From the NCBI GenBank assembly GCA_905236535.1, contig CAJOQN010000066.1, positions 1 through 11,013 of the forward strand: a DNA stretch of 11,013 nucleotides. Reading direction: 5' to 3'. Within the stretch, counting starts at the first letter, position 1; each line of letters opens with the position of its first letter. Below the pieces are notes generated by a model that worked only from the letters and a program-made list of their open reading frames with translations, ran no database searches and was not told the origin of the DNA. Positions 1 to 6,327 of the stretch are shown one piece after another. Source of the stretch: an uncultured Bacilli bacterium (GTDB taxonomy: Bacteria > Bacillota_I > Bacilli_A > RFN20 > CAG-826). Position numbers and translations under genes: made by a program.

Positions 1-1121
1 AATAATGAAGGCATCATAAAGAAGTCACTACCCGCGTAAACTTTATGAGCGATTTCATCACTATATCCAATATAAATACCAACATTGTTTGGATATTGAC
101 TACGAATGTATTCAAGTCTTTGTTCGAGTTCGTATTCACCACTCCCTAAAATACAGATTTTTGCCCCTCTTCTCGCTAAGGCATCAATGGCCGCGAAGAC
201 TAAATCCATTCCTTTTTGCCAAGTCAAACGAGAGACTAAGCCATAAACTGGAGCTTCAGTGTCATTAGGAAGATGGAAAGTTTCAAGAAGAATTCTTTTA
301 TTTTCTTCTTTTCCTTTTTTAAAGGATTTGATGTTATAGTTAAAGATTTTTTGATCTTTTTGAGGATCGAATTCATCGATATCGATGCCATTGACAATCC
401 CTGAGAAATCCCATTCTCTAAGGCGTAAGACCCCATCCAATCCCATGCTTCCTTCCGGAGTCAAAAGTTCGTTGCGATGGTTTGGGGAAACGGTCGTAAT
501 TTTATCGGCGTAGACAATACCGGTCTTAAGGGTGGAAAATTGGTCTTTAAATCTGACCTTTCCAGATTCAAATAAGTATTCTGGAAGAGCATAAAAATCG
601 TTTAAACAAATCTGTGGAAGCAAGCCTTGGAAGGCATAATTGTGAATCGTATAAACAAAATAGGTATTCTTATAGAATGGATTTCCATTTTCTTTGACGA
701 GACAGGGGAGCATTCCGACTTGCCAGTCATGGACATGGATGACATCTGGTTTGAAATTTATTTGTAAGAATAAGGTCTCACACGCGGTGGTGAAAAAGGC
801 AAAACGTTCACCATCATCAAAATATCCATAGACTTTATCGCGATTGAAATATTGATTGTTGTCCACTAAATAGTAGGTCATACCTTCAATCTTGGTTTTA
901 TAAACAAGAACTTCTTGAGTTCTCCAAGAGAGATGGGTAAAGAAAGATGACACTAATTCGGTTTCGATATTTTTAGCTTTAATTTGACGATAATAAGGCA
1001 TGACGATGACCACTTCATCTCCGAGTTTGACAAGTTCTTTGCCAAGGGAGTAAACGACATCACCAAGTCCACCAGTTTTTATAAGAGGATTAGCCTCTGA
1101 GGCCACCATTGCGATTTTCAT
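1..1121 (-). CDS. glgA: Glycogen (starch) synthase, C-terminus cut off by window edge
   Basis: Transfers glucose from ADP-glucose to the non-reducing end of a growing alpha-1,4-glucan (GT5 family, cytoplasmic). About 373 codons are visible, reading leftward from an ATG at 1121, and roughly the last 100 residues of a normal 475-480 residue enzyme lie outside the window. Visible landmarks are the N-terminal ADP-glucose-binding KTGGLGDV (residues 15-22), HVHDW (129-133), the IHNYAFQG segment (160 is His), GIVNGID between the two Rossmann lobes, and SRLTWQKG (297-304) opening the second GT-B lobe. The visible part ends in DFFMMPSL, which precedes the second conserved active-site segment of the family. 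The start codon overlaps the glgD stop as TAATG, so translation is probably coupled. It is the last visible gene of the glgC-glgD-glgA unit. Identification is firm; only the missing 3' part is unknown. Confidence 0.96.
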   Translation of the reverse strand, partial: MKIAMVASEANPLIKTGGLGDVVYSLGKELVKLGDEVVIVMPYYRQIKAKNIETELVSSFFTHLSWRTQEVLVYKTKIEGMTYYLVDNNQYFNRDKVYGYFDDGERFAFFTTACETLFLQINFKPDVIHVHDWQVGMLPCLVKENGNPFYKNTYFVYTIHNYAFQGLLPQICLNDFYALPEYLFESGKVRFKDQFSTLKTGIVYADKITTVSPNHRNELLTPEGSMGLDGVLRLREWDFSGIVNGIDIDEFDPQKDQKIFNYNIKSFKKGKEENKRILLETFHLPNDTEAPVYGLVSRLTWQKGMDLVFAAIDALARRGAKICILGSGEYELEQRLEYIRSQYPNNVGIYIGYSDEIAHKVYAGSDFFMMPSL

Positions 1122-2233
1122 TATCTAAGTTCTCCTTGATGAATAAGTAATAATCCATTTTCTTGACCACTCATTGAAACGTTATCTTTGATAACGACAT
1201 TCTTATCAGTGATGACATAATTGAGTTTGGAATCCTTTCCAATCTCGGTTGCGGTGAATAAAATAGAATTTTCAACGACTGCTCCTTCGTCAATTTTGAC
1301 ATCGCGTGAAACAATGGAATTTCTCACCGTTCCATTGATGACTGAGCCATTAGCGATGAAGGAATTGATGACTTCGGCCTTTTCTTTATATAAGACAGGA
1401 GGTGTGTCGTGAGATTTTGTATAAATAGGAAGCTCTTTTTCTTGGAAGAATTGACGACGATGCTCATATGGGAGCATCCAGAATGAGAAATGAGTGTAAT
1501 TCTCTATAGAGGTAATAGGAAGAACCACTCTATTAAAGAGTTGTACTTCGAAAGATCTGCTATCGTTTCTTAAATAATAATTGAGCATGTCATGGAATCC
1601 GTAGGTTTTAGAAACCATTGGTTGTTCCTTGATCATTTGAGCGTAAACTTCTCTTGACATGATACATGTATCCAAAGAAACAAGACCTTCGTTAGCATCA
1701 AAGCGGATATCCGTTAATTTGTTGTCTTTGATGATAAGACGATGACAATCCTTATAAAAATCGGATTCAATGAGGTCATTATCAAGGCCTAAGATAGAAA
1801 TATCTTTTTTAGATTTAATATGTTTTTCAATGAAAGGACGGAAATCGCAGACCATTAGTAAGTGAGCGGGGGCGATAAGAATATAATCGGCGTGTAATTT
1901 ATCAGGATTAAATTTATTGGCGAGAATCGCGGTGATTTCATTATCTTCTTGTTTGTTGTCCACTCCCATTTCGTTAGCGACGATGGTTAAGGAACCAGTT
2001 TTGGTGTTATTGAGGAAAGTTGCGCCATGAGAAATGTGGTTTCTCACCGATGTCGAATATGTTTTGGTTAAAATATCGACTTGATCAATCCCAGAATTGG
2101 TGAAATCCGACATGATAAAATCGATTAAACCATAACGGCCTAAGAAGGTCACAGAAGCAAAATTTCTTCTTTGGGTCAACACTCCTAAAGAGGGGGTGTG
2201 AAATAAATTAACAATACCACGTACTTTAGACAT
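1121..2233 (-). CDS. glgD: Glucose-1-phosphate adenylyltransferase, GlgD-type regulatory subunit
   Basis: A 370-residue homologue of ADP-glucose pyrophosphorylase that in Firmicutes pairs with GlgC. Nucleotidyltransferase fold: the start (GIVNLFHTPSLGVLT, then LGRYGLIDF around 32-39) aligns with the GlgC N-terminus, but the nucleotide-binding AGGKGTRL loop is absent. At the position of GlgC's catalytic SGDHIY there is APAHLLMVCD (121-130). The C-terminal third (about 285-360) reads as left-handed beta-helix hexapeptide repeats (INGTVRNSIVS, VVENSIL). Known from studied Firmicutes: GlgD alone is nearly inactive and changes the kinetics of GlgC in a heterotetramer; that this one does so is inferred from the lost motifs and from its place 11 bases after glgC. 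AAGGAGAATC before the ATG supplies a ribosome binding site. Its stop codon shares one base with the glgA start. Confidence 0.94.
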   Translation of the reverse strand: MSKVRGIVNLFHTPSLGVLTQRRNFASVTFLGRYGLIDFIMSDFTNSGIDQVDILTKTYSTSVRNHISHGATFLNNTKTGSLTIVANEMGVDNKQEDNEITAILANKFNPDKLHADYILIAPAHLLMVCDFRPFIEKHIKSKKDISILGLDNDLIESDFYKDCHRLIIKDNKLTDIRFDANEGLVSLDTCIMSREVYAQMIKEQPMVSKTYGFHDMLNYYLRNDSRSFEVQLFNRVVLPITSIENYTHFSFWMLPYEHRRQFFQEKELPIYTKSHDTPPVLYKEKAEVINSFIANGSVINGTVRNSIVSRDVKIDEGAVVENSILFTATEIGKDSKLNYVITDKNVVIKDNVSMSGQENGLLLIHQGELR

Positions 2234-2244
2234 AATGATTCTCC

Positions 2245-3357
2245 TTAAGCAATAAGCTTAACCTCATCAGAATTAAGGTTCACTTCTTCATTATCATCGA
2301 TGACGACATTTGGTCCGATGATACAGTTGTGGACTTTTGCCCCTCGACCAATTCTAGCACCGGTCATCACCACACATTTGGTAACCACGGAATTATCAAG
2401 AATGAGAGCATCGTTAGAGACCACACTATCGCGGACCGTCCCTAAAATGACCGCTCCTTGATTGGCGATAGAGTTTTTAATGGAGCCTTCTTTTCCAACA
2501 TATTGAGGGACACTATAAGTGTCTTCAGTGTAAATTCTCGTGCTTAGATCGTTGTTAAGAAGTCCGGCAGGATCTCCATTAACGATATCCATATTGGCTT
2601 CGTGAAGAGAAGCGATGGTTCCAACATCTCTCCAATAGCCTTGGAAGCGATAAGCTTTCATCTTTCTCCCACCTTCCAACATCGCGGGGATGATGTTTTT
2701 CCCAAAGTCATGAGATGATTTCTCGTTTTCAGCGTCATCTTTAAGATATCTTCTAAGGGTTTTCCATTTAAAAATATAAACCCCCATTGACGCTAAATTT
2801 GATTTAGGATTTTTAGGTTTTTCTTGGAATTCAACAATATTATCTTTTTTATCAGTGTTCATGATTCCAAAGCGTGAGGCTTCTTCCATTGGAACTTCGA
2901 TAACAGAGATGGTCGCATCCGCGTTAGAATCTTCATGAAGCTTAATCATATCTTTATAAGTTGTTTTATAGATGTGGTCACCGGAAAGAATCAAAACGTG
3001 ATCAGGATTAAATGAATCGATAAATTCAATATTTTTGCTAATGGCATCCGCGGTCCCTTCGTACCACTTAGAACCCTCTTCAGTTTGTCGAGGAGATAAG
3101 GAGATCATCTTGGAACGAACTCCGTTAAGGCCCCATTTCTCACCATTACCGACATAGATATCTAAAGCAATGCTCTCATATTGAGTGAGAACACCAACGA
3201 TGTTGATATCACTGTTCGCACAGTTCGAGAGGGGGAAATCGATGATGCGATATTTCGCACCAAAAGAGACTGCGGGTTTTGCAGTTTTCTTTGTTAAAGA
3301 AAGCAATCTGGTTCCCTTGCCCCCTGCAAGGACCATTGCTAAAACTTTTTCAGACAT
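2245..3357 (-). CDS. glgC: Glucose-1-phosphate adenylyltransferase, catalytic subunit
   Basis: Makes ADP-glucose and pyrophosphate from ATP and glucose-1-phosphate, the committed step of bacterial glycogen synthesis. The 370-residue product carries the full catalytic set: AGGKGTRL (11-18), AKPAVSFGAKYRIIDFPLSN (26-45), WYEGTADAI (98-106), SGDHIY with the metal-binding Asp127, FQEKP (177-181), SMGVY (190-194), DFGKNIIP (217-224) and YWRDVGT (241-247). A left-handed beta-helix domain follows from about 290 (repeats such as SIKNSIANQGAVILG). Length is close to the Bacillus enzyme (about 380). It is first in the operon: a good promoter and a GGAAAGGA ribosome binding site lie seven bases before the ATG. 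Unlike many glg clusters, no glgB branching enzyme precedes it here; the gene to its right is unrelated. Confidence 0.97.
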   Translation of the reverse strand: MSEKVLAMVLAGGKGTRLLSLTKKTAKPAVSFGAKYRIIDFPLSNCANSDINIVGVLTQYESIALDIYVGNGEKWGLNGVRSKMISLSPRQTEEGSKWYEGTADAISKNIEFIDSFNPDHVLILSGDHIYKTTYKDMIKLHEDSNADATISVIEVPMEEASRFGIMNTDKKDNIVEFQEKPKNPKSNLASMGVYIFKWKTLRRYLKDDAENEKSSHDFGKNIIPAMLEGGRKMKAYRFQGYWRDVGTIASLHEANMDIVNGDPAGLLNNDLSTRIYTEDTYSVPQYVGKEGSIKNSIANQGAVILGTVRDSVVSNDALILDNSVVTKCVVMTGARIGRGAKVHNCIIGPNVVIDDNEEVNLNSDEVKLIA

Positions 3358-3364
3358 AGATATA

Positions 3365-3372
3365 TCCTTTCC
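3365..3372 (-). promoter_or_regulatory. Ribosome binding site of glgC
   Basis: GGAAAGGA on the minus strand with a seven-base gap to the ATG at 3357. It supports this start for glgC and, with the -10 box at 3384-3389, implies a leader of only about 20 nucleotides, so there is no room for a riboswitch. Confidence 0.75.
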
Positions 3373-3383
3373 AATGTAATCAC

Positions 3384-3412
3384 ATTATAACCTTTTATAT
3401 AATTGTTTACAA
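3384..3412 (-). promoter_or_regulatory. Sigma-A-type promoter for glgCDA
   Basis: On the minus strand TTGTAA (3412-3407), a 17-base spacer and a perfect TATAAT (3389-3384) precede glgC. Predicted transcription start is near 3377. The -35 box and upstream part of the spacer are covered by a palindrome (separate entry), so the promoter is a good candidate for repression or activation by a DNA-binding protein. Confidence 0.72.
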
Positions 3413-3414
3413 TT
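3401..3414. promoter_or_regulatory. Palindrome overlapping the glgC -35 box (possible operator)
   Basis: AATTGT-TT-ACAATT is an inverted repeat with perfect 6-base arms and a 2-base centre. It spans the -35 hexamer of the glgC promoter, where a bound dimeric repressor would block RNA polymerase. It does not match the CcpA cre consensus (no central CG). The local AT content makes chance occurrence possible. Confidence 0.4.
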
Positions 3415-3420
3415 TATAAT

Positions 3421-3448
3421 AAAAAATTCCAGTGTTTTAACTGGGATT
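3421..3448 (-). terminator. Rho-independent terminator after the 3568-4200 membrane-protein unit
   Basis: Minus strand: CCAGT, six-base loop, ACTGG (arms 3440-3444 and 3429-3433), extended past one C/A mismatch by an AAT/ATT pairing, then a run of six T. The GC stem is short (5 bp), so strength may be modest. It sits 14 bases past the stop of the small frame at 3462-3554 and directly upstream of the glgC promoter, separating the two transcripts. Confidence 0.65.
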
Positions 3449-3461
3449 AAAAGAAGAGACT

Positions 3462-3554
3462 TTATTTTATTTGAGCAATAAAGTCATCTTTAAGTTCTTT
3501 AGGCTCCTCACTATTAGCCTCTAAAACCTTACATATTTTTATAATCAATGCCAT
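3462..3554 (-). CDS. Possible 30-residue peptide, function unknown
   Basis: A short frame between the membrane protein (stop at 3568) and the terminator at 3421-3448. It starts at ATG 3554, 13 bases past the upstream stop, with ACAAGG about five bases before it as a weak ribosome binding site. The product begins MALIIKICKVLEAN, a short hydrophobic or amphipathic segment, and continues into a charged stretch rich in Glu, Lys and Asp ending IAQIK. The same frame is open for a further five codons upstream (ISDKAF), up to a TAG, so it could be the remnant of a longer gene or a tail reached by a +1 shift from the preceding gene. That gene ends in tandem stops (TAG TGA), which argues against readthrough. 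The amino acid composition is protein-like, but 30 codons can be open by chance. Confidence 0.35.
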   Translation of the reverse strand: MALIIKICKVLEANSEEPKELKDDFIAQIK

Positions 3555-3567
3555 AAAGGCCTTGTCA

Positions 3568-4200
3568 CTAATCTATTCTTAAAATCGATAAAGGGAGATG
3601 AATTGTGCTCTTCTTTTTACGATCACCGATAAAGACGACATCGGCTTCACTATCATTAAAACCATACAAAGAGCCAACCGAACCTCTAATTTTTAAAAGT
3701 TCATCGCCTTGATAGACATCACAAAGGAGGACAACCCTCATCTCAGGGCGAAGAGATTCGCCGATAAGATTCTTGGCTTCTTTTTCAAAATTTTTAAATG
3801 TTAAATCGTTATAGGTTTGTGTCGTTTCTTCATCAATAGATGAATTATTAGATGTTTTGATAACTTCCGCGACATAATCTTTGTTTTCGATTTTCGCTTC
3901 AAGTTCTTTAATCTTCGCTTTTAGTTGATTGATTTCGATTTCGTGTTCGGAAACATATTTTTGGTTTAATTTATTCTTCTCTACCAAATCACCAGTAGTT
4001 AAAAAGATTAAAACGATGGCCGCTCCAGCGGAGACAAAAATTACCGTGTCTAAAAGAATCGCTAATATTGGTAGGACATAATATTTAGTGGATGGGTTAA
4101 GCAAAAGAGCCACCGAATCAATAATTCGAGTCGTGAGGATATAAGTCAAAAGGATCCCCATGAGGATTGCAATAATTCTAAATAACCACACTCTTTTCAT
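3568..4200 (-). CDS. Membrane-anchored coiled-coil protein, function unknown
   Basis: I do not recognise this 210-residue protein. Residues about 5-34 and 41-69 are hydrophobic and should form two membrane segments with a short linker. Residues about 72-108 are rich in Glu, Lys and Leu/Ile with heptad spacing (EIEINQLKAKIKELEAKI), a probable coiled coil. A polar linker (about 115-128) leads to a C-terminal soluble domain (about 135-210) whose alternating hydrophobic strands (MRVVLLCDVY, EADVVFIGD, STIHLPLSIL) suggest a small beta fold. It could be a scaffold or envelope protein that oligomerises through the coiled coil. No catalytic motif is visible. There is no clear ribosome binding site before the ATG, and a TATAAT box only 18-23 bases upstream implies a leader of about 10 nucleotides. 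It is transcribed away from the dCMP deaminase gene and ends in tandem stops TAG TGA. Confidence 0.82.
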   Translation of the reverse strand: MKRVWLFRIIAILMGILLTYILTTRIIDSVALLLNPSTKYYVLPILAILLDTVIFVSAGAAIVLIFLTTGDLVEKNKLNQKYVSEHEIEINQLKAKIKELEAKIENKDYVAEVIKTSNNSSIDEETTQTYNDLTFKNFEKEAKNLIGESLRPEMRVVLLCDVYQGDELLKIRGSVGSLYGFNDSEADVVFIGDRKKKSTIHLPLSILRID

Positions 4201-4205
4201 AACTC

Positions 4206-4215
4206 AATCTAGATT
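4206..4215. repeat. 10-base perfect palindrome near the membrane-protein start
   Basis: AATCTAGATT is a perfect palindrome lying between the minus-strand -10 box (4218-4223) and the ATG at 4200, about where transcription should begin. It could be an operator or chance in AT-rich DNA. Confidence 0.25.
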
Positions 4216-4217
4216 TT

Positions 4218-4223
4218 ATTATA
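4218..4223 (-). promoter_or_regulatory. -10 box for the 3568-4200 gene
   Basis: A perfect TATAAT on the minus strand. The hexamer 17 bases upstream (TAGATA) is a poor -35 match, so activation or an AT-rich UP-like element may be needed. Predicted start is near 4211, giving a very short leader. Confidence 0.45.
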
Positions 4224-4227
4224 TCTT

Positions 4228-4257
4228 TTGATTTATTTTTTATCTACATAATACAAT
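4228..4257 (+). promoter_or_regulatory. Probable promoter for the dCMP deaminase-folD unit
   Basis: TTGATT (4228-4233), an 18-base spacer and TACAAT (4252-4257) on the plus strand, giving a leader of about 50 nucleotides before the ATG at 4316. It overlaps the region of the divergent minus-strand promoter, so the two transcripts may compete. A second possible -10 (TAAAAT near 4287) lacks a -35. Confidence 0.45.
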
Positions 4258-4315
4258 CTATGTTTTTTTACGGAATGATTTAAAGTAAAATATAGAAAAT
4301 CTTGGAGGAAATAAT

Positions 4316-4786
4316 ATGCCAACATCAAATATAAATTGGGATGAATATTTTATGGGTATCGCCTTCTTATCAGCCCTAAGAAGTAAAGATCCAAATACGA
4401 AAGTCGGAGCCTGTATCGTCGATAGCAATCATAAAGTGGTTTCCATTGGTTACAATGGAATGCCTAGAGGTATCGATGAAGATAAAGTCTCTTGGAATAA
4501 AGGGGAAGGGTTAGATTCTAAATATCTTTATGTCTGTCATGCGGAATTTAACGCCATATTAAATACCCGTGATGGGGCAGCGCTTAACGGTTGTTCCTTA
4601 TATGTCACTTTATTCCCTTGTAATGAATGCACGAAAGCCATCATCCAAACTGGAATCAAAGAAGTCATCTATTGTTCAAATAAATATGAGCATACCACCG
4701 AGACACAAGCCTCATTAAAAATGCTCCAACTCGCCGGAATTAAGATTCGTCAATACGAAGCCAGAATTCCAGAAATTAAATATTAA
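4316..4786 (+). CDS. Deoxycytidylate (dCMP) deaminase
   Basis: Deaminates dCMP to dUMP, the substrate of thymidylate synthase. The 156-residue product is a complete zinc-dependent cytidine/deoxycytidylate deaminase domain: substrate-side GACIVD and GYNGMPRG (45-52), the zinc site His75 with catalytic Glu77 in CHAEFNAI, and the second zinc half PCNEC with Cys102 and Cys105. The GYNGMPRG segment and the length point to dCMP deaminase (ComEB-like in Bacillus) rather than CMP deaminase or tRNA adenosine deaminase. The short insertion about 53-70 is usual for this family. A strong GGAGGAA precedes the ATG. It is followed after five bases by folD, fitting a small thymidylate/folate unit. The name comEB is avoided because no competence genes are adjacent. 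Confidence 0.93.
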   Translation: MPTSNINWDEYFMGIAFLSALRSKDPNTKVGACIVDSNHKVVSIGYNGMPRGIDEDKVSWNKGEGLDSKYLYVCHAEFNAILNTRDGAALNGCSLYVTLFPCNECTKAIIQTGIKEVIYCSNKYEHTTETQASLKMLQLAGIKIRQYEARIPEIKY

Positions 4787-4791
4787 TAATT

Positions 4792-5592
4792 ATGGAAATT
4801 AAAGAATACGTCAAACAACAAAAAGAAGCTTTAATCAAAGAGATAAGTGAATTAAAAGTCACTCCTTCTTTTGTGATTATGCAGGTTAATGATGATCCAG
4901 CGTCAAACGCCTATATCAAAGGAAAGATCAAAGACGCAAATGAAGTTGGTATCCAAGTGGAATTAAAAAAATTCCCCATCGATATTTCAGAAGCCGATTT
5001 ATTAAAAGAAATTGAAAAAGTAAATAATGATTCAAGAATTCATGGACTTATTGTCCAAATGCCGCTTCCAAAACATATTAACGAAGAAAAGGTAAAACTC
5101 GCAGTTTCTCCAAAGAAAGATATCGATGGATTCCATCCACTATCATCGATTAATCCATGCACTCCAAAAGGAATTATTGATTATCTCAAAAGTGAACACA
5201 CTGATTTCGTAGGTAAAAACGCTGTGGTGATTGGCAGAAGCAATATCGTCGGTAAACCACTCGCTCATCTCTTATTAAAAGAAAACTGTAATGTCACCAT
5301 TCTTCACTCCAAAACCAAAAGAGAAGATATGGAACGATATATCGCTAATGCGGATATCATCGCTATTGCGATTGGAAGATGTGAATTCTTAGATGATTCC
5401 TTCTCTTATAAACCAACTGCCACGATTGTTGATGTCGGCATCAATAGAACTGAAGAAGGACTTAAGGGTGACGCTAAAAGAGGATTGCCGGTCGCTCTTC
5501 AAACTCCAGTTCCTGGCGGAGTGGGTCTTTTAACTAGATTATCTTTGTTAAAGAATTTACTTGAAGCTTATCATCATGAAATTAAAGATTAG
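4792..5592 (+). CDS. folD: Methylenetetrahydrofolate dehydrogenase / methenyltetrahydrofolate cyclohydrolase
   Basis: Bifunctional cytoplasmic enzyme that interconverts 5,10-methylene-, 5,10-methenyl- and 10-formyl-tetrahydrofolate with NADP(H). The 266 residues (family usual about 280) hold the folate-site SNAYIKGKIK with Tyr41 and catalytic Lys45, VQMPLP with Gln89, DIDGFHP with Asp112, PCTPKG (122-127), then the Rossmann part GRSNIVGKP (148-156), HSKTK, DVGINR (214-219) and TPVPGGVG (238-245). After GGVG the usual PMT is LLT here, and the N-terminus begins directly in helix 1 (MEIKEYVKQ), slightly shorter than typical. No ribosome binding site is evident: the ATG follows the deaminase stop by five bases, so translation is probably coupled. 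Its product pool also supplies methylene-THF for thymidylate synthase, the step that uses the deaminase product. Confidence 0.96.
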   Translation: MEIKEYVKQQKEALIKEISELKVTPSFVIMQVNDDPASNAYIKGKIKDANEVGIQVELKKFPIDISEADLLKEIEKVNNDSRIHGLIVQMPLPKHINEEKVKLAVSPKKDIDGFHPLSSINPCTPKGIIDYLKSEHTDFVGKNAVVIGRSNIVGKPLAHLLLKENCNVTILHSKTKREDMERYIANADIIAIAIGRCEFLDDSFSYKPTATIVDVGINRTEEGLKGDAKRGLPVALQTPVPGGVGLLTRLSLLKNLLEAYHHEIKD

Positions 5593-6025
5593 ACCAACAC
5601 GTATAATCATTTCATTCATCTTCGCCGCGATTTTTGTGATGGCGTTCCTTTTTGGTGTCTGTTGGCATATGTTCCTCTTTGAGGCATGGGACTGGAGACA
5701 ATACACCCTTATCGCTTTTTGGGTCATCTCCACGATTGTTTTCTTAATCGTCGCCCTTCTTGCTAACTATTATGTCTTAGAAAGGAAATATGTCGAAGTT
5801 CATCGCTTTAGAAAAGTTTTAGCGTATAACTTCTCGGATGTCATTTACATCGATGAAGAGAAATCTAAAAAGCATAAAACCATCTATTTTTATATGCGAC
5901 AAGGGCATACGAGATATCTAACTTTTGATCAAAAAGGATTATTATATAAAGCGATGCTTGAGAAGTGTCAAAATCGTCTTTCAAAAGAGGACTTTGAAAG
6001 AGAATATCCCAACGTCAAATTTTAG
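5576..6025 (+). CDS. Two-membrane-segment protein with PH-like C-terminus, function unknown
   Basis: A 149-residue protein with hydrophobic segments at about 9-31 and 43-66, then a soluble region (about 68-130) with the pattern YYVLERKYVEVHRFRKVLAYNFSDVIYID. This resembles the strand layout of small bacterial PH-domain (DUF304-like) membrane proteins: a short beta strand, a basic turn, then a hydrophobic-aspartate strand. The resemblance is by pattern only. I chose the ATG at 5576, which overlaps the end of folD by 17 bases; a TTG at 5561 would add five residues. No strong ribosome binding site precedes it, so it is probably translated by coupling to folD. There is no visible link to folate chemistry. 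It is the last gene before the rpmB promoter. Confidence 0.8.
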   Translation: MKLKIRPTRIIISFIFAAIFVMAFLFGVCWHMFLFEAWDWRQYTLIAFWVISTIVFLIVALLANYYVLERKYVEVHRFRKVLAYNFSDVIYIDEEKSKKHKTIYFYMRQGHTRYLTFDQKGLLYKAMLEKCQNRLSKEDFEREYPNVKF

Positions 6026-6031
6026 TGAATT

Positions 6032-6066
6032 TTGATATTGAAGCCTATTTTATCTTATGATAATAT
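6032..6066 (+). promoter_or_regulatory. Promoter for rpmB
   Basis: Two overlapping readings fit: TTGATA (6032-6037), 18 bases, TATGAT (6056-6061), or TTGAAG (6038-6043), 17 bases, TAATAT (6061-6066). It sits between the stop of the upstream gene and rpmB and allows the ribosomal gene to be expressed alone. The leader would be only about 20 nucleotides, too short for a structured ribosomal-protein autoregulatory element. Confidence 0.6.
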
Positions 6067-6092
6067 TATTAGGCACGTAGAGGAGGATTATT

Positions 6093-6284
6093 ATGTCAAG
6101 AGTTTGCCCAGTTACTGGAAAAGGTCCAACTTCTGGAAATAACCGTTCTGATTCCCTTAGAGCCACTCGTCGTAGATGGAAACCAAATCTCCAACTCCGC
6201 ACCGTTATCATTAATGGCAAGGAAGTCAAGATTCGTATGTCCACTCGCGCTTATCGTTCATTAAATAAGCAATATAAGGCTTAA
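6093..6284 (+). CDS. rpmB: Large ribosomal subunit protein bL28
   Basis: A 63-residue basic ribosomal protein with the family signature from its first residues: CPVTGKGPTSGNNRSDS (5-21), then ATRRRWKPNLQ, and the C-terminal strand region INGKEVKIRMSTRAYRSL. The length is right for Bacillota L28. Only one Cys (Cys5) is present, so this is the zinc-free form rather than a four-cysteine zinc ribbon. AGGAGG six bases before the ATG is the best ribosome binding site in the window, as expected for a highly expressed gene. It has its own promoter and terminator and stands convergent to the rlmN-to-rpe operon. In Bacillus subtilis rpmB likewise lies near rpe, so the neighbourhood is ancestral. Confidence 0.97.
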   Translation: MSRVCPVTGKGPTSGNNRSDSLRATRRRWKPNLQLRTVIINGKEVKIRMSTRAYRSLNKQYKA

Positions 6285-6300
6285 GCGAAAAAAGAAAGTA

Positions 6301-6325
6301 AAAAAGACGTCATAGACGTCTTTTT
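6301..6325. terminator. Bidirectional Rho-independent terminator between rpmB and the convergent operon
   Basis: AAAAAGACGTC, a three-base ATA loop and GACGTCTTTTT form an 11-bp perfect stem. On the plus strand the T run ends rpmB transcription. On the minus strand the complement of the A-rich 5' side gives six T, so it should also stop the rlmN-to-6407 operon. Confidence 0.88.
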
Positions 6326-6327
6326 GT

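Noticed and set aside
236..436. 66-codon minus-strand frame inside glgA
   Set aside because: It lies wholly within glgA in another frame, is low-complexity (Lys, Phe, Leu rich) and has no ribosome binding site. The glgA frame carries conserved motifs throughout.
3185..3379. Plus-strand frame opposite the start of glgC
   Set aside because: Antisense shadow of the conserved glgC N-terminus, with no promoter or ribosome binding site. The other plus-strand frames at 1221-1412, 8710-8892, 10050-10244 and 10644-10847 are likewise antisense to well-identified genes.
3568..4200. Programmed +1 frameshift extending the membrane protein into the 3462-3554 frame
   Set aside because: The stop context (GAT TAG TGA) is not a recognisable slippery site and has tandem stops, which favour true termination. 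A separate small gene is the simpler reading.
6050..6244. Minus-strand frame opposite rpmB
   Set aside because: Antisense to a clear ribosomal protein gene; its composition reflects the Arg-rich codons of L28 read backwards.
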